A DNA stretch of 64,000 bases from JAIRTY01 sp050257395. GTDB lineage: Bacteria; Actinomycetota; Actinomycetes; Streptosporangiales; Streptosporangiaceae. The translations under genes were made by a program, and so were the position numbers. The notes below the pieces were generated by a model. That model saw only the letters and a program-made list of their open reading frames with translations, searched no databases and had not been told where the DNA came from. Each line of letters begins with the position of its first letter. The first letter of the stretch is position 1. The DNA is taken from the NCBI GenBank assembly GCA_050257395.1, contig JBLMWU010000161.1:7681-71680 (forward strand), read 5' to 3'. This document shows, piece after piece, positions 17,458 to 24,907 of the stretch.

Positions 17458-18540
17458 CTAGAAGACCGGGATGATGTCGTCCGGGTTGATGTCCGCGGAC
17501 ACGTCCACCCCGTCGATGTCGAGTTCCGGGATGGCGGGGAACTCGATGCCCCAGCGGGTCACGATGGCCCGCACCCGGGCCATGGCCACCCGCCAGTTCT
17601 CCGCCTGTTCCTCGAACGAGAGCACCCCGAGCCCGCCGTCGCGGGCGTGCCGCATCAGCACCCGGTGGTTGGCCAGGAAGTAGGGCGGCAGTTCCCAGAA
17701 GCCCTCCGGCGGCTCCCACAGGATCATGGACAGGAACACGAACCCGGCCCGCAGCTGCCGGGTGATCAGGGACTTGACGTCCTCGGTGAGGCCGGGCCAC
17801 TCCTTGTCCAGGATCGTCATGCAGATCTGCAGGTGGCGCGACTCGTCCCGGCCGATCCGGTGGAACATCTCCGAGAACACCGGGTGGCTGGTCCCGGAGG
17901 CCATCCCGCGGAACAGGGTGGACGCGGCCATCTCCCCCATCATGAAGCTGGTGAACAGCACCGCCAGCGAGTACTTGCCGACGGCCTTGCTGTAGCCGTT
18001 CCAGTAGCGGCCGCCGTTGTGGTAGAGCCAGCCGATGTTGTTGTGCGCGGCCCGCTCCAGCGGGGTGGACGGCGACCAGTCCAGCGGCCCGCCGGGCCAC
18101 AGCCGGGCGATCGTGCGCTGGCAGCACTCCTCGTGGTTCATCTCGTCGCGGGTGATCGAGAAGAAGCACTTGCGGACCGGATCCTCCTCGTGCTGCTCGA
18201 ACGCGTGGATGGTGGCGCGCGCGAACACCGCCGGGCCGGATGCGTCGAAGTTGGCCAGCACCGCGAACCAGTACATGATGCCGAGCCGCTGCTCGGGGGT
18301 GAAGTCCTCCGCGCGCAGGCCGTCCCAGGGCAGGCTGGCCGGGTTCCAGGCGGCGGTCTTGGACTTCTCGTAGATCGCGGCGAGCTTGTCCGTCTCCACC
18401 CGCCACTCCATCGGGTAGATGTTCGGCTGCGGGATCCCGGGGGCAGGCCAGAAGCCGCCATCGGGGACGACCAGCCCGGGCTCGTGATCCGCCACGCTGA
18501 CACCCCATTCCGTCCCGCTGTGCTGCGCTTCCCCCAGCAT
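17458..18540 (-). CDS. Ferritin-like diiron protein, ribonucleotide reductase R2-like fold
   Basis: About 360 residues; the start is uncertain (ATG 18540, or a nearby GTG giving VADHEPGL). The six ligands of a carboxylate-bridged diiron centre can be placed on four helices: a Glu in HAFEQHEED, ExxH in TRDEMNHEECC, a Glu in FMMGEMAAS, and ExxH in GRDESRHLQ. The KTAAWNPASLPWDG segment also looks R2-like. Such proteins oxidise or hydroxylate small molecules; it is not the class I R2 itself because NrdA/NrdB context is missing. It forms an operon with the two-repeat protein and diverges from the B12 riboswitch. Confidence 0.8.
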   Translation of the reverse strand: MLGEAQHSGTEWGVSVADHEPGLVVPDGGFWPAPGIPQPNIYPMEWRVETDKLAAIYEKSKTAAWNPASLPWDGLRAEDFTPEQRLGIMYWFAVLANFDASGPAVFARATIHAFEQHEEDPVRKCFFSITRDEMNHEECCQRTIARLWPGGPLDWSPSTPLERAAHNNIGWLYHNGGRYWNGYSKAVGKYSLAVLFTSFMMGEMAASTLFRGMASGTSHPVFSEMFHRIGRDESRHLQICMTILDKEWPGLTEDVKSLITRQLRAGFVFLSMILWEPPEGFWELPPYFLANHRVLMRHARDGGLGVLSFEEQAENWRVAMARVRAIVTRWGIEFPAIPELDIDGVDVSADINPDDIIPVF

Positions 18541-18654
18541 GCCATGCACGACTGTTACACGGTAGAGCAAAATCGCCGATCTGGCGTCACACCGGCGCGC
18601 TTCACCAGGCCCGTACCGGATAGGCCCCGGTCAGGGCCGCGGGAACCGCGATAG

Positions 18655-18880
18655 AGTACGGCCTGTCCCGGTCCGCCCGGGATGACACTGACCCAGCGAA
18701 GCCGGTGAGATCCCGGCGCTGTCCCGCAACGGTGATGCCCCGCCTGGCCCCGGCCCGGCAGGCGGCGAGCCCGGACGCCTGGCCGGTGCCGACGTGCTGT
18801 CCTCGGAGGAAGGGCGGTTCGTTTCGATGCCTCCCGGGCGTCGCAGCGGGCGCACTTCGTCCTCCACGACCTCCCGGAGG
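18655..18880 (+). promoter_or_regulatory. Cobalamin riboswitch controlling btuFCD
   Basis: The conserved core (AGCCGGTGAGATCCCGG at 18700-18716, then GCTGTCCCGCAACGGT at 18718-18733) and a B12-box-like AGCCCGGACGCCTGGCC (18768-18784) identify a cobalamin aptamer. The expression platform follows to the btuF ribosome site GGAGG (18876-18880). CCTCC occurs at 18830-18834, 18861-18865 and 18870-18874, and a second GGAGG at 18805-18809, so alternative pairings could hide the ribosome site when B12 is bound. No U-tract terminator is visible, so control is probably at translation. TAGAGT at 18652-18657 could be the -10. Confidence 0.9.
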
Positions 18881-18890
18881 ATGATCGACC

Positions 18891-19832
18891 ATGCGGGCTC
18901 TCCCCCGCCGGCTGCCGGCGCTCGCCGCCGCTGCCGCCCTCGCCATCACACTCGCCGCCTGCGGCTCGCAGGCAGACACCACCGCGCAGGCGGGCGCTGC
19001 CGCCGCCTTCCCGGTCACCCTCACCACCGCGAACGGCCCGGTTACGGTCAAAGCGCGGCCGCACGCCATCATCTCGCTGTCGCCCGCGGTGACCGAGATG
19101 CTCTACGCGATCGGCGCGGGCAGCCAGGTCAAGGCCGTCGACGCCGATTCGAACTTCCCGGCGCAGGCACCCCGGAGCAAGCTGTCCGGCCTGCAGCCGA
19201 ACATCGAGGCGATCGTGGCCGGCAAGCCGGACCTGGTGGTCGTCTCCTACGGCGCGCCCGCGCTGGCCAAGCGGCTGGCCCCGTTCTCCATCCCGGTGCT
19301 GGACCTGCCCGCCCCGGCTGACCTCAGCGGCGTGTACAGCGAGTTCACCGCGCTCGGCAAGGCCACCGGGCATCCGGCCGCCGCGCAGCGTGAGAACGCG
19401 TCGCTGCGGGCACAGCTCACGAAGATCGCCGCCTCGGTGCCGCACCCGGCCAGCCCGGTCACCTATTACTACGAGCTGGACAACACCTACTACTCGCTGA
19501 CCTCCTCGACCTTCGTCGGCAAGCTGCTGGCCATGCTCGGCATGAAGAGCATCGCCGACACCGCCTCCGGCGCCGCGGCCGCGGGCGGCTACCCGCAGCT
19601 GTCTGCGGAGTACGTGCTCAAGGCCCATCCGGACTACGTCATCCTGGCCGACACCGTCTGCTGTCACCAGGACGCGGCGACCGTGGCCGCCAGGCCCGGC
19701 TGGCCGGCCCTGACCGCGGTGAAGAACAAGCACATCATCGCGCTCAACGACGACGTCGCCTCCCGGTGGGGCCCGCGCATCGTGACCCTGCTGCAGACGG
19801 TGGCGGCCGCGCTCAAGAGCGGGGGGCGGTGA
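18891..19832 (+). CDS. btuF: Vitamin B12 ABC transporter substrate-binding lipoprotein
   Basis: 313 residues. A lipoprotein signal (MRALPRRLPALAAAAALAITL) ends in the lipobox LAAC at about 22-25. The body is a helical-backbone periplasmic-binding protein: IISLSPAVTEMLYAIGAGSQVKAV, NIEAIVAGKPDLVVVSY, and a C-terminal segment AVKNKHIIALNDDVAS typical of BtuF/FhuD proteins. ATG 18891 has GGAGG ten bases upstream and the cobalamin riboswitch in front, which fixes B12 (cobamide) as the ligand. First gene of the coupled btuFCD operon. Confidence 0.92.
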   Translation: MRALPRRLPALAAAAALAITLAACGSQADTTAQAGAAAAFPVTLTTANGPVTVKARPHAIISLSPAVTEMLYAIGAGSQVKAVDADSNFPAQAPRSKLSGLQPNIEAIVAGKPDLVVVSYGAPALAKRLAPFSIPVLDLPAPADLSGVYSEFTALGKATGHPAAAQRENASLRAQLTKIAASVPHPASPVTYYYELDNTYYSLTSSTFVGKLLAMLGMKSIADTASGAAAAGGYPQLSAEYVLKAHPDYVILADTVCCHQDAATVAARPGWPALTAVKNKHIIALNDDVASRWGPRIVTLLQTVAAALKSGGR

Positions 19833-21019
19833 CGGCGGTCCCGCCCCGGGCCACGCCGCCCACGCCGCCCGCCCCGGGCACGCCGCCGCGGGGCACGCCG
19901 GCCGCGGGCACGCCGCCCGCGCCGGCGTCCGCCGCCGTGCCCTGGTCCCGCCCGCCCGGGACCGGGGCGGGCGGCCAGGGCCGGCGCCCGCGCCCGGGCC
20001 GGGCCGTCACCGTGGCCGCGGCGGTGCTGCTGGCAGCCATGCTCGCCGGAGTGTCGGTGGGGCCGGCCGGCCTGTCCCTGCCGGCCGTCATCGGGGCCCT
20101 GCTGGCCCGGCTGCCGTGGCATCCGCACACCGGCGTCCCCGGCGTCGACGTGGTCATCATCTGGCAGGTGCGGCTGCCCCGGGTGGTGCTGGGCGCCCTG
20201 GTCGGCGCCATGCTGTCCGGCTGCGGCGCCGCCTACCAGGGCGTGTTCCGCAACCCGCTGGTGGACCCGTACCTGCTCGGGGCGGCAGCGGGCGGCGGCC
20301 TGGGCGCCACCGTGGTCATCGTCACCGGCGCCCCGCCGGCCCTGCTCCCGCCCGCGGCGTTCGCGGGTGCCGTGGCCGCGGTGGCCATCACCTACGTGCT
20401 CGGCAGCAGCGCGGGCCGCCGGGACGGGGCCCGCACGGGCGGCAGCGGCGCGGCCGTGGTGCTGGCCGGGGTCGCGGTCACCGCCCTGCTCACCGCGGTC
20501 CAGACCTACCTGCAGCAGCAGCATTCCCAGCAGCTGCAGCAGATCTACGGCTTCATCCTGGGCGGGCTGTCGCTGTCGTCCTGGTCCAGCGTGCTGCTGA
20601 TCCTGCCGTACGTGGCCGTGTCCGCGGTCGTGCTGCTGGCCCACCGGCGGCTGCTCGACGTGCTGCGGGTCGGCGAGGCCGAAGCGGCCAGCCTCGGCGT
20701 GGACGTCACCCGGCTGCGGCTGCTGGTGGTCGCGGGGGCGACGCTGGGGACCGCCGCCGCGGTCGCGGTCAGCGGCCTGATCGGGTTCGTCGGCATCATC
20801 GTGCCGCACACGGTGCGGCTCACCGCCGGGGCGAGCTACCGGGTCGTGCTGCCCGTGTCGATGATCGGCGGCGGCGCGTTCATGGTGCTGGCCGACATCG
20901 CGGCGCGGACCGTCCAGGCCCCGGCCGAGGTCCCGATCGGCGTGATCACCGCCGCCGCCGGCGCGCCGTTCTTCCTGTTCGTGCTCCGCTCCCGCCGCGC
21001 CAGCCGGGAACTCGCATGA
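19829..21019 (+). CDS. btuC: Vitamin B12 ABC transporter permease
   Basis: 396-residue FecCD/BtuC-type permease with about ten membrane helices. The family motif LPRVVLGALVGAMLSGCGA, then GVFRNPLVDPYLLG, and near the end GLIGFVGIIVPHTVRL and AEVPIGVITAAAGAPFFLFVL, are all present. The GTG start (19829-19831) overlaps the btuF stop. The N-terminal 50 residues are an unusual Pro/Thr/Gly-rich cytoplasmic tail (TPPTPPAPGTPPRG). The gene end overlaps the btuD start as ATGA. Confidence 0.95.
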   Translation: MTAVPPRATPPTPPAPGTPPRGTPAAGTPPAPASAAVPWSRPPGTGAGGQGRRPRPGRAVTVAAAVLLAAMLAGVSVGPAGLSLPAVIGALLARLPWHPHTGVPGVDVVIIWQVRLPRVVLGALVGAMLSGCGAAYQGVFRNPLVDPYLLGAAAGGGLGATVVIVTGAPPALLPPAAFAGAVAAVAITYVLGSSAGRRDGARTGGSGAAVVLAGVAVTALLTAVQTYLQQQHSQQLQQIYGFILGGLSLSSWSSVLLILPYVAVSAVVLLAHRRLLDVLRVGEAEAASLGVDVTRLRLLVVAGATLGTAAAVAVSGLIGFVGIIVPHTVRLTAGASYRVVLPVSMIGGGAFMVLADIAARTVQAPAEVPIGVITAAAGAPFFLFVLRSRRASRELA

Positions 21020-21807
21020 TCACGATGGCGGGCGTGGGCGTCCGGTATGGCAAGGCCTGCGCGCTGGTGCAGGTCAGCGAGCAGGTGCCCGCCGGGGAAT
21101 GGCTTGGCGTCATCGGCCCGAACGGGGCGGGCAAGTCCACCCTGCTGCGCTGCGTGGCGGGCCTGCTGCGGCACGAGGGCACCATCAGCGTGGCCGGGGG
21201 CCAGGTCACCCGGCTGCCGCGGCGGCGGCTCGCCCGGCTGATCGCCTTCGTGCCGCAGGCACCGGTGCTGCCCCCGGAGATGACCGTGGCCGGTTACGTG
21301 CTGCTCGGCCGCACCCCGCACATCGGCTACCTGCGCACCGAGACCGCGGCTGACCGGCGGGTGTGTGACGAGCTGCTGGGGCGGATGGCGCTGGCGGGCA
21401 TGGCGGGCCGGGCGCTGGCCACCCTGTCCGGCGGCGAGCTGCAGCGGCTGGTGCTGGCCCGGGCGCTGGCCCAGGAGGCACCGGTGCTGCTGCTCGACGA
21501 GCCGACCAGCGCGCTGGACCTCGGGCGGCGGGTGGACGCCCTGGAGCTCATCGACGAGCTGCGCCGCGAGCGCTCGCTGACGGTGCTGTCCGCGGTGCAC
21601 GACCTGACGCTGGCGGGCCAGTTCGCTGACCGGCTGCTGCTGCTGTCCGGCGGGCGGGTGGCGGCGGCCGGGCCGCCCGCCGCGGTGCTCAGCGAGGAGG
21701 TGCTGGCCCCGCATTTCGGCGCCGGGGTGCAGGTGCTGACCGGGCCCGGCGGCGAGCGGATCGTGATCTCCACCCGGGCGGTCAGACACCCAGCCCGCGG
21801 CCGATGA
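21016..21807 (+). CDS. btuD: Vitamin B12 ABC transporter ATPase
   Basis: 263 residues. Walker A GPNGAGKST, Q-loop FVPQAP, signature LSGGELQRL, Walker B VLLLDEP and H-loop HDLT are all intact. This is the FhuC/BtuD subfamily that energises uptake of B12. The ATG at 21016 overlaps the permease stop. The last 26 bases overlap the 3' end of the convergent acyl-CoA dehydrogenase gene, so no terminator fits between them. Confidence 0.95.
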   Translation: MITMAGVGVRYGKACALVQVSEQVPAGEWLGVIGPNGAGKSTLLRCVAGLLRHEGTISVAGGQVTRLPRRRLARLIAFVPQAPVLPPEMTVAGYVLLGRTPHIGYLRTETAADRRVCDELLGRMALAGMAGRALATLSGGELQRLVLARALAQEAPVLLLDEPTSALDLGRRVDALELIDELRRERSLTVLSAVHDLTLAGQFADRLLLLSGGRVAAAGPPAAVLSEEVLAPHFGAGVQVLTGPGGERIVISTRAVRHPARGR

Positions 21808-22924
21808 TCTCCTTCATGATCTCGGTGGTGCCGCCGAAGATGGTCTGCACCCGGCTGTCGAGGTAGGCCCGGGCGATCGGGTACTCCAGCATGTAGCCGT
21901 AGCCGCCGTGCAGCTGGACGCACCGGTCCACCACCCGGTTGCACAGCTCGGTGTCCCACCACTTCAGCATCGAGGCGTCCTCGTTGCCGAGGGTGCCGTT
22001 GACGTGCTCCATGATGGCCCGGTCGGTGAACGCGCGGGCCACCGCCAGCTCGGTGGCCATCTCCGCGAGCACGAACCGGTTGTGCTGGAACTTGCCGATC
22101 GGCCGCCCGAACGCCTGCCGCTCCTTGCAGTAGGCGAGGGTCTGCGCGAACGCCGCCTCCGCGCCTGCCAGCGCCGTCGCGCCGATGGCGACCCGCTCGC
22201 GGGGCAGGTTCTGCATGAGCGAGACGAAGCCGCTGCCCTCCTCGCCGAGCAGGTTGGCCGCGGGCACCCGGACGTCGCTGAAGGACAGCTCGGAGGTGTC
22301 CTGGGCGTGCATGCCGACCTTCTCCAGATTCCGCCCCCGCTCGAAGCCGGGCATGCCGCGCTCGACGGCCAGCAGGCTGATGCCCCGGTAGCCCGCCTCG
22401 GCATCGGTCCGGGCGACGACGATGACCAAGTCGGCGAGCTGGCCGTTGGAGATGAAGGTCTTGCTGCCGTTGAGCAGGTAGCCGTCGCCGTCACGGACCG
22501 CGGTGGTGCGGATGCCCTGCAGGTCGCTGCCCGCGCCCGGCTCGGACATGGCGATCGCGGTGATGATCTCGCCCGAGCAGTACCCGGGCAGCCAGCGTTC
22601 GGCCTGCTCAGGGGTGCACAGCCGGGCGAGGTACTGGCCGTTGATGTCGTTGTGCACGGCGAACCCGGGCCCGTTGATCCCGGCCGCGGCCAGCTCCTCG
22701 TTCAGGATCAGGTAGTAGCGGTAGTCCGGGTTGCCGCCGCCGCCGTACTTCTCGTCGATGTCGATGCCGAGCAGCCCGGCGCGGCCAGCGGCCAGCCAGA
22801 CGTCGCGGGAGACCACGCCGTCCCGTTCCCACTGGGCGTGGTAGGGGGTGATCTCGCGGGCGATGAAGGCCCGGACCATCTCCCGGAAGGCCTCGTGGTC
22901 GGGGGTGAAGATGTCACGCTGCAT
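21782..22924 (-). CDS. Acyl-CoA dehydrogenase, long-chain type
   Basis: 380-residue FAD-dependent acyl-CoA dehydrogenase (first step of beta-oxidation). Typical features: AMSEPGAGSDLQGI, NGSKTFISNG, KERQAFGRPIGKFQ, and the C-terminal GGTTEIMKEII. The last has Gly where many short-chain enzymes carry the catalytic Glu, as in the long-chain family, whose base sits on another helix. The gene stands alone, diverging from the nickel permease. The chain length preference is inferred from motifs only. Confidence 0.93.
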   Translation of the reverse strand: MQRDIFTPDHEAFREMVRAFIAREITPYHAQWERDGVVSRDVWLAAGRAGLLGIDIDEKYGGGGNPDYRYYLILNEELAAAGINGPGFAVHNDINGQYLARLCTPEQAERWLPGYCSGEIITAIAMSEPGAGSDLQGIRTTAVRDGDGYLLNGSKTFISNGQLADLVIVVARTDAEAGYRGISLLAVERGMPGFERGRNLEKVGMHAQDTSELSFSDVRVPAANLLGEEGSGFVSLMQNLPRERVAIGATALAGAEAAFAQTLAYCKERQAFGRPIGKFQHNRFVLAEMATELAVARAFTDRAIMEHVNGTLGNEDASMLKWWDTELCNRVVDRCVQLHGGYGYMLEYPIARAYLDSRVQTIFGGTTEIMKEIIGRGLGV

Positions 22925-23019
22925 GGCGGGCGCCCTCCTGCGTTACCGGTCGGTAGGACGGTAGCATTCCGCGACTTCCTGCTGGCGGTCATGGATGGGC
23001 AACTACGTACCTCCTGTTA

Positions 23020-23036
23020 TTGCAAACTATTTGCAG
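23020..23036. promoter_or_regulatory. Nur (nickel uptake regulator) box
   Basis: TTGCAA, five bases (ACTAT), TTGCAG. The Streptomyces Nur consensus tTGCaa-N5-ttGCAA is matched at 11 of 12 defined bases. The site lies between the divergent acyl-CoA dehydrogenase and the NiCoT gene, 46 bp upstream of the latter's ATG and just ahead of TAGAGT (23043-23048), a possible -10. Nur with bound nickel would repress nickel uptake by occupying it. Confidence 0.75.
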
Positions 23037-23082
23037 TATCCGTAGAGTGATCTCGTCCGGACCGGCAGGAGGATGCGTGCTG

Positions 23083-24183
23083 ATGGCCTCGCCCCGCGGC
23101 CGTGCCGCGCGGATCGCCGCCGCACTGACCCCTGCCGAGTGGGGCCGGGCGGGCGGCATGACCGCGACGGTGCTGGGCCTGCACGCGCTGGGCTGGGGCA
23201 TGCTGGCGGCCGCCACGGCCGGGCACCATCAGGTCAGCCGGGCCGGGATCTTCGGCGTCGGCACCGGCGTCCTGGCCTACACCCTCGGCATGCGGCACGC
23301 GTTCGACGCCGACCACATCGCGGCCATCGACAACACCACCCGCAAGCTGGTGGGCGAAGGCAGGCGGCCGCTGTCAACGGGCTTCTGGTTCTCCCTCGGC
23401 CACTCCTCGGTGGTCTTCATCCTCACGGTCCTGGTGGGCCTGGGCATCCGCGGCCTCGGCCAGCAGGTCAGCAACAGCCACTCGGCGCTGCAGCACACCA
23501 CCGACCTGGTAGGCACCCTGATCTCCGGCGTGTTCCTGCTGCTGATCGCGGCGGTCAACATCGCCGCGCTGGCCGGGATCGCCCGGGTGTTCCGGCGGCT
23601 GCGCGCGGGCGATTTCAGCGACACCGAGCTCGAGGAGCACCTGGCCAGGCGCGGGCTGCTGATGCGCGTCCTCGGCCCGCTCGCCCGGCGGGTGGACACG
23701 CCCTGGAAGATGTACCCGGTCGGGTTCCTGTTCGGGCTCGGCTTCGACACCGCCACCGAGGTGGCGATGCTGGTGCTGGCGGGCACGGCGATCGCCAGCG
23801 GGCTGCCGTTCTACGCGATCCTGTCGCTGCCGGTGCTGTTCGCCGCCGGCATGAGCCTGTTCGACACCGCGGACGGGTGCTTCATGAACTTCGCCTACGA
23901 CTGGGCGTTCGCCCAGCCGGTCCGCAAGGTCTACTACAACCTCACCATCACCGGCCTGTCGGTGTTCGTGGCGGTCTTCGTCGGGGCGACCGAGCTGCTG
24001 GGGCTGGTGGCCCGGGACAGCGGGCTGGGCGGCCCGTTCTGGTCGTTCGCCCAGGGGTTCAACATCAACACGGCGGGTTTCGTGATCGCCGGCGTGTTCG
24101 TGGTGACCTGGGCGGCCGCCCTCGCGATCTGGCACTTCGGCCGGATCGAGCAGAAGTGGCGGACCGCCCCGGACAGCGACTGA
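23083..24183 (+). CDS. NiCoT-family nickel/cobalt permease
   Basis: 366 residues with about eight membrane helices. The first signature RHAFDADHIAAIDNTTR starts near residue 71, FGLGFDTATEVAML is the second, and LFAAGMSLFDTADGCFM the third; these define the HoxN/NixA/RcnA-related uptake family. AGGAGG (23067-23072) supports either ATG 23083 or the in-frame GTG 23077. The Nur box upstream argues for nickel rather than cobalt, although the nearby B12 system makes cobalt possible. The end is separated from the HNH gene by that gene's terminator. Confidence 0.92.
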   Translation: MASPRGRAARIAAALTPAEWGRAGGMTATVLGLHALGWGMLAAATAGHHQVSRAGIFGVGTGVLAYTLGMRHAFDADHIAAIDNTTRKLVGEGRRPLSTGFWFSLGHSSVVFILTVLVGLGIRGLGQQVSNSHSALQHTTDLVGTLISGVFLLLIAAVNIAALAGIARVFRRLRAGDFSDTELEEHLARRGLLMRVLGPLARRVDTPWKMYPVGFLFGLGFDTATEVAMLVLAGTAIASGLPFYAILSLPVLFAAGMSLFDTADGCFMNFAYDWAFAQPVRKVYYNLTITGLSVFVAVFVGATELLGLVARDSGLGGPFWSFAQGFNINTAGFVIAGVFVVTWAAALAIWHFGRIEQKWRTAPDSD

Positions 24184-24224
24184 CGGTGCGCGGCACGGAC
24201 GCCACCGGGCCCTCGTTCAGGCAC

Positions 24225-24247
24225 AAAAAAAACCGCCCGTCAGGCGG
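24225..24247 (-). terminator. Intrinsic terminator of the HNH gene, overlapping its stop codon
   Basis: CCGCC (24233-24237) pairs with GGCGG (24243-24247) around a 5-nt loop. On the minus strand the hairpin is followed by eight T residues (24225-24232), a classic U-tract. The HNH stop codon (24240-24242) sits inside the loop, so the terminator is partly coding. Confidence 0.85.
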
Positions 24248-24749
24248 CACTCTCCGACAGGTAGGCAGCCCATTGCGGGTCGCCGTCAAACGCCGCCCCG
24301 ATCAATCGCCAGTGCGCGCCCCTGGGCACCACCGGTACGCACCGCATCGTCCAGCCCAGCTCGTCCACCAGCCGGTCGGCCTTGCGGTGGTTGCACCGCA
24401 TGCAGGAGGCCACGCAGTTCTCCCAGGAATGGGCGCCGCCGCGGCTGCGCGGGATCACGTGGTCGATGGTCTCGGCCTTGAGGCCGCAGTAGGCGCACTG
24501 GTAGTTGTCCCGCCGCATCAGCGCGCCGCGGGTCAGCGGGACCCGGCTGCGGTAGGGCACCCGGATGTAGCGGCGCAGCCGGATGACGGACGGCGCGGTC
24601 AGCGCGACCGAGGTGGACCGCAGCACGGCGCCGCCGGTGTCGTGGTGCACGATCTCGGCCTTCTCCCCGAGGACCAGGCACACCGCACGCCGCATGGCGA
24701 CCGTCGTGAGCGGCTCATACGTCACGTTCAGGAGCAATACTCTCCGCAC
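24240..24749 (-). CDS. HNH endonuclease-domain protein
   Basis: 169 residues. The N-terminal RRVLLLNVTYEPLTTVAMRR and the zinc-bound HNH unit (CAYCG ... IDHVIPRSRGG ... CMRCNHRKADR) are the conserved layout of a single-gene actinobacterial HNH family. Four Cys (two CxxC pairs) hold the zinc, and the DH and N/H residues form the nuclease site. Not part of a recognisable restriction system, CRISPR, or phage segment. Biological role unknown. Starts with ATG or GTG at 24749. Confidence 0.88.
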   Translation of the reverse strand: MRRVLLLNVTYEPLTTVAMRRAVCLVLGEKAEIVHHDTGGAVLRSTSVALTAPSVIRLRRYIRVPYRSRVPLTRGALMRRDNYQCAYCGLKAETIDHVIPRSRGGAHSWENCVASCMRCNHRKADRLVDELGWTMRCVPVVPRGAHWRLIGAAFDGDPQWAAYLSESAA

Positions 24750-24907
24750 GCCCGCCTCCTGCCTGGTGTGCTGTGCCCTCCACAGCCTAACGGTCAGGAC
24801 CCGCGCAGCCCTAGTACCGTCACATGAACGCAGTCCCGCCAGCCCCAGCAGGCGATCCGGGGGCCCGGCGGGGCGCGCCCGGGTGCCCCGGCCCGTACAG
24901 TGCGATC

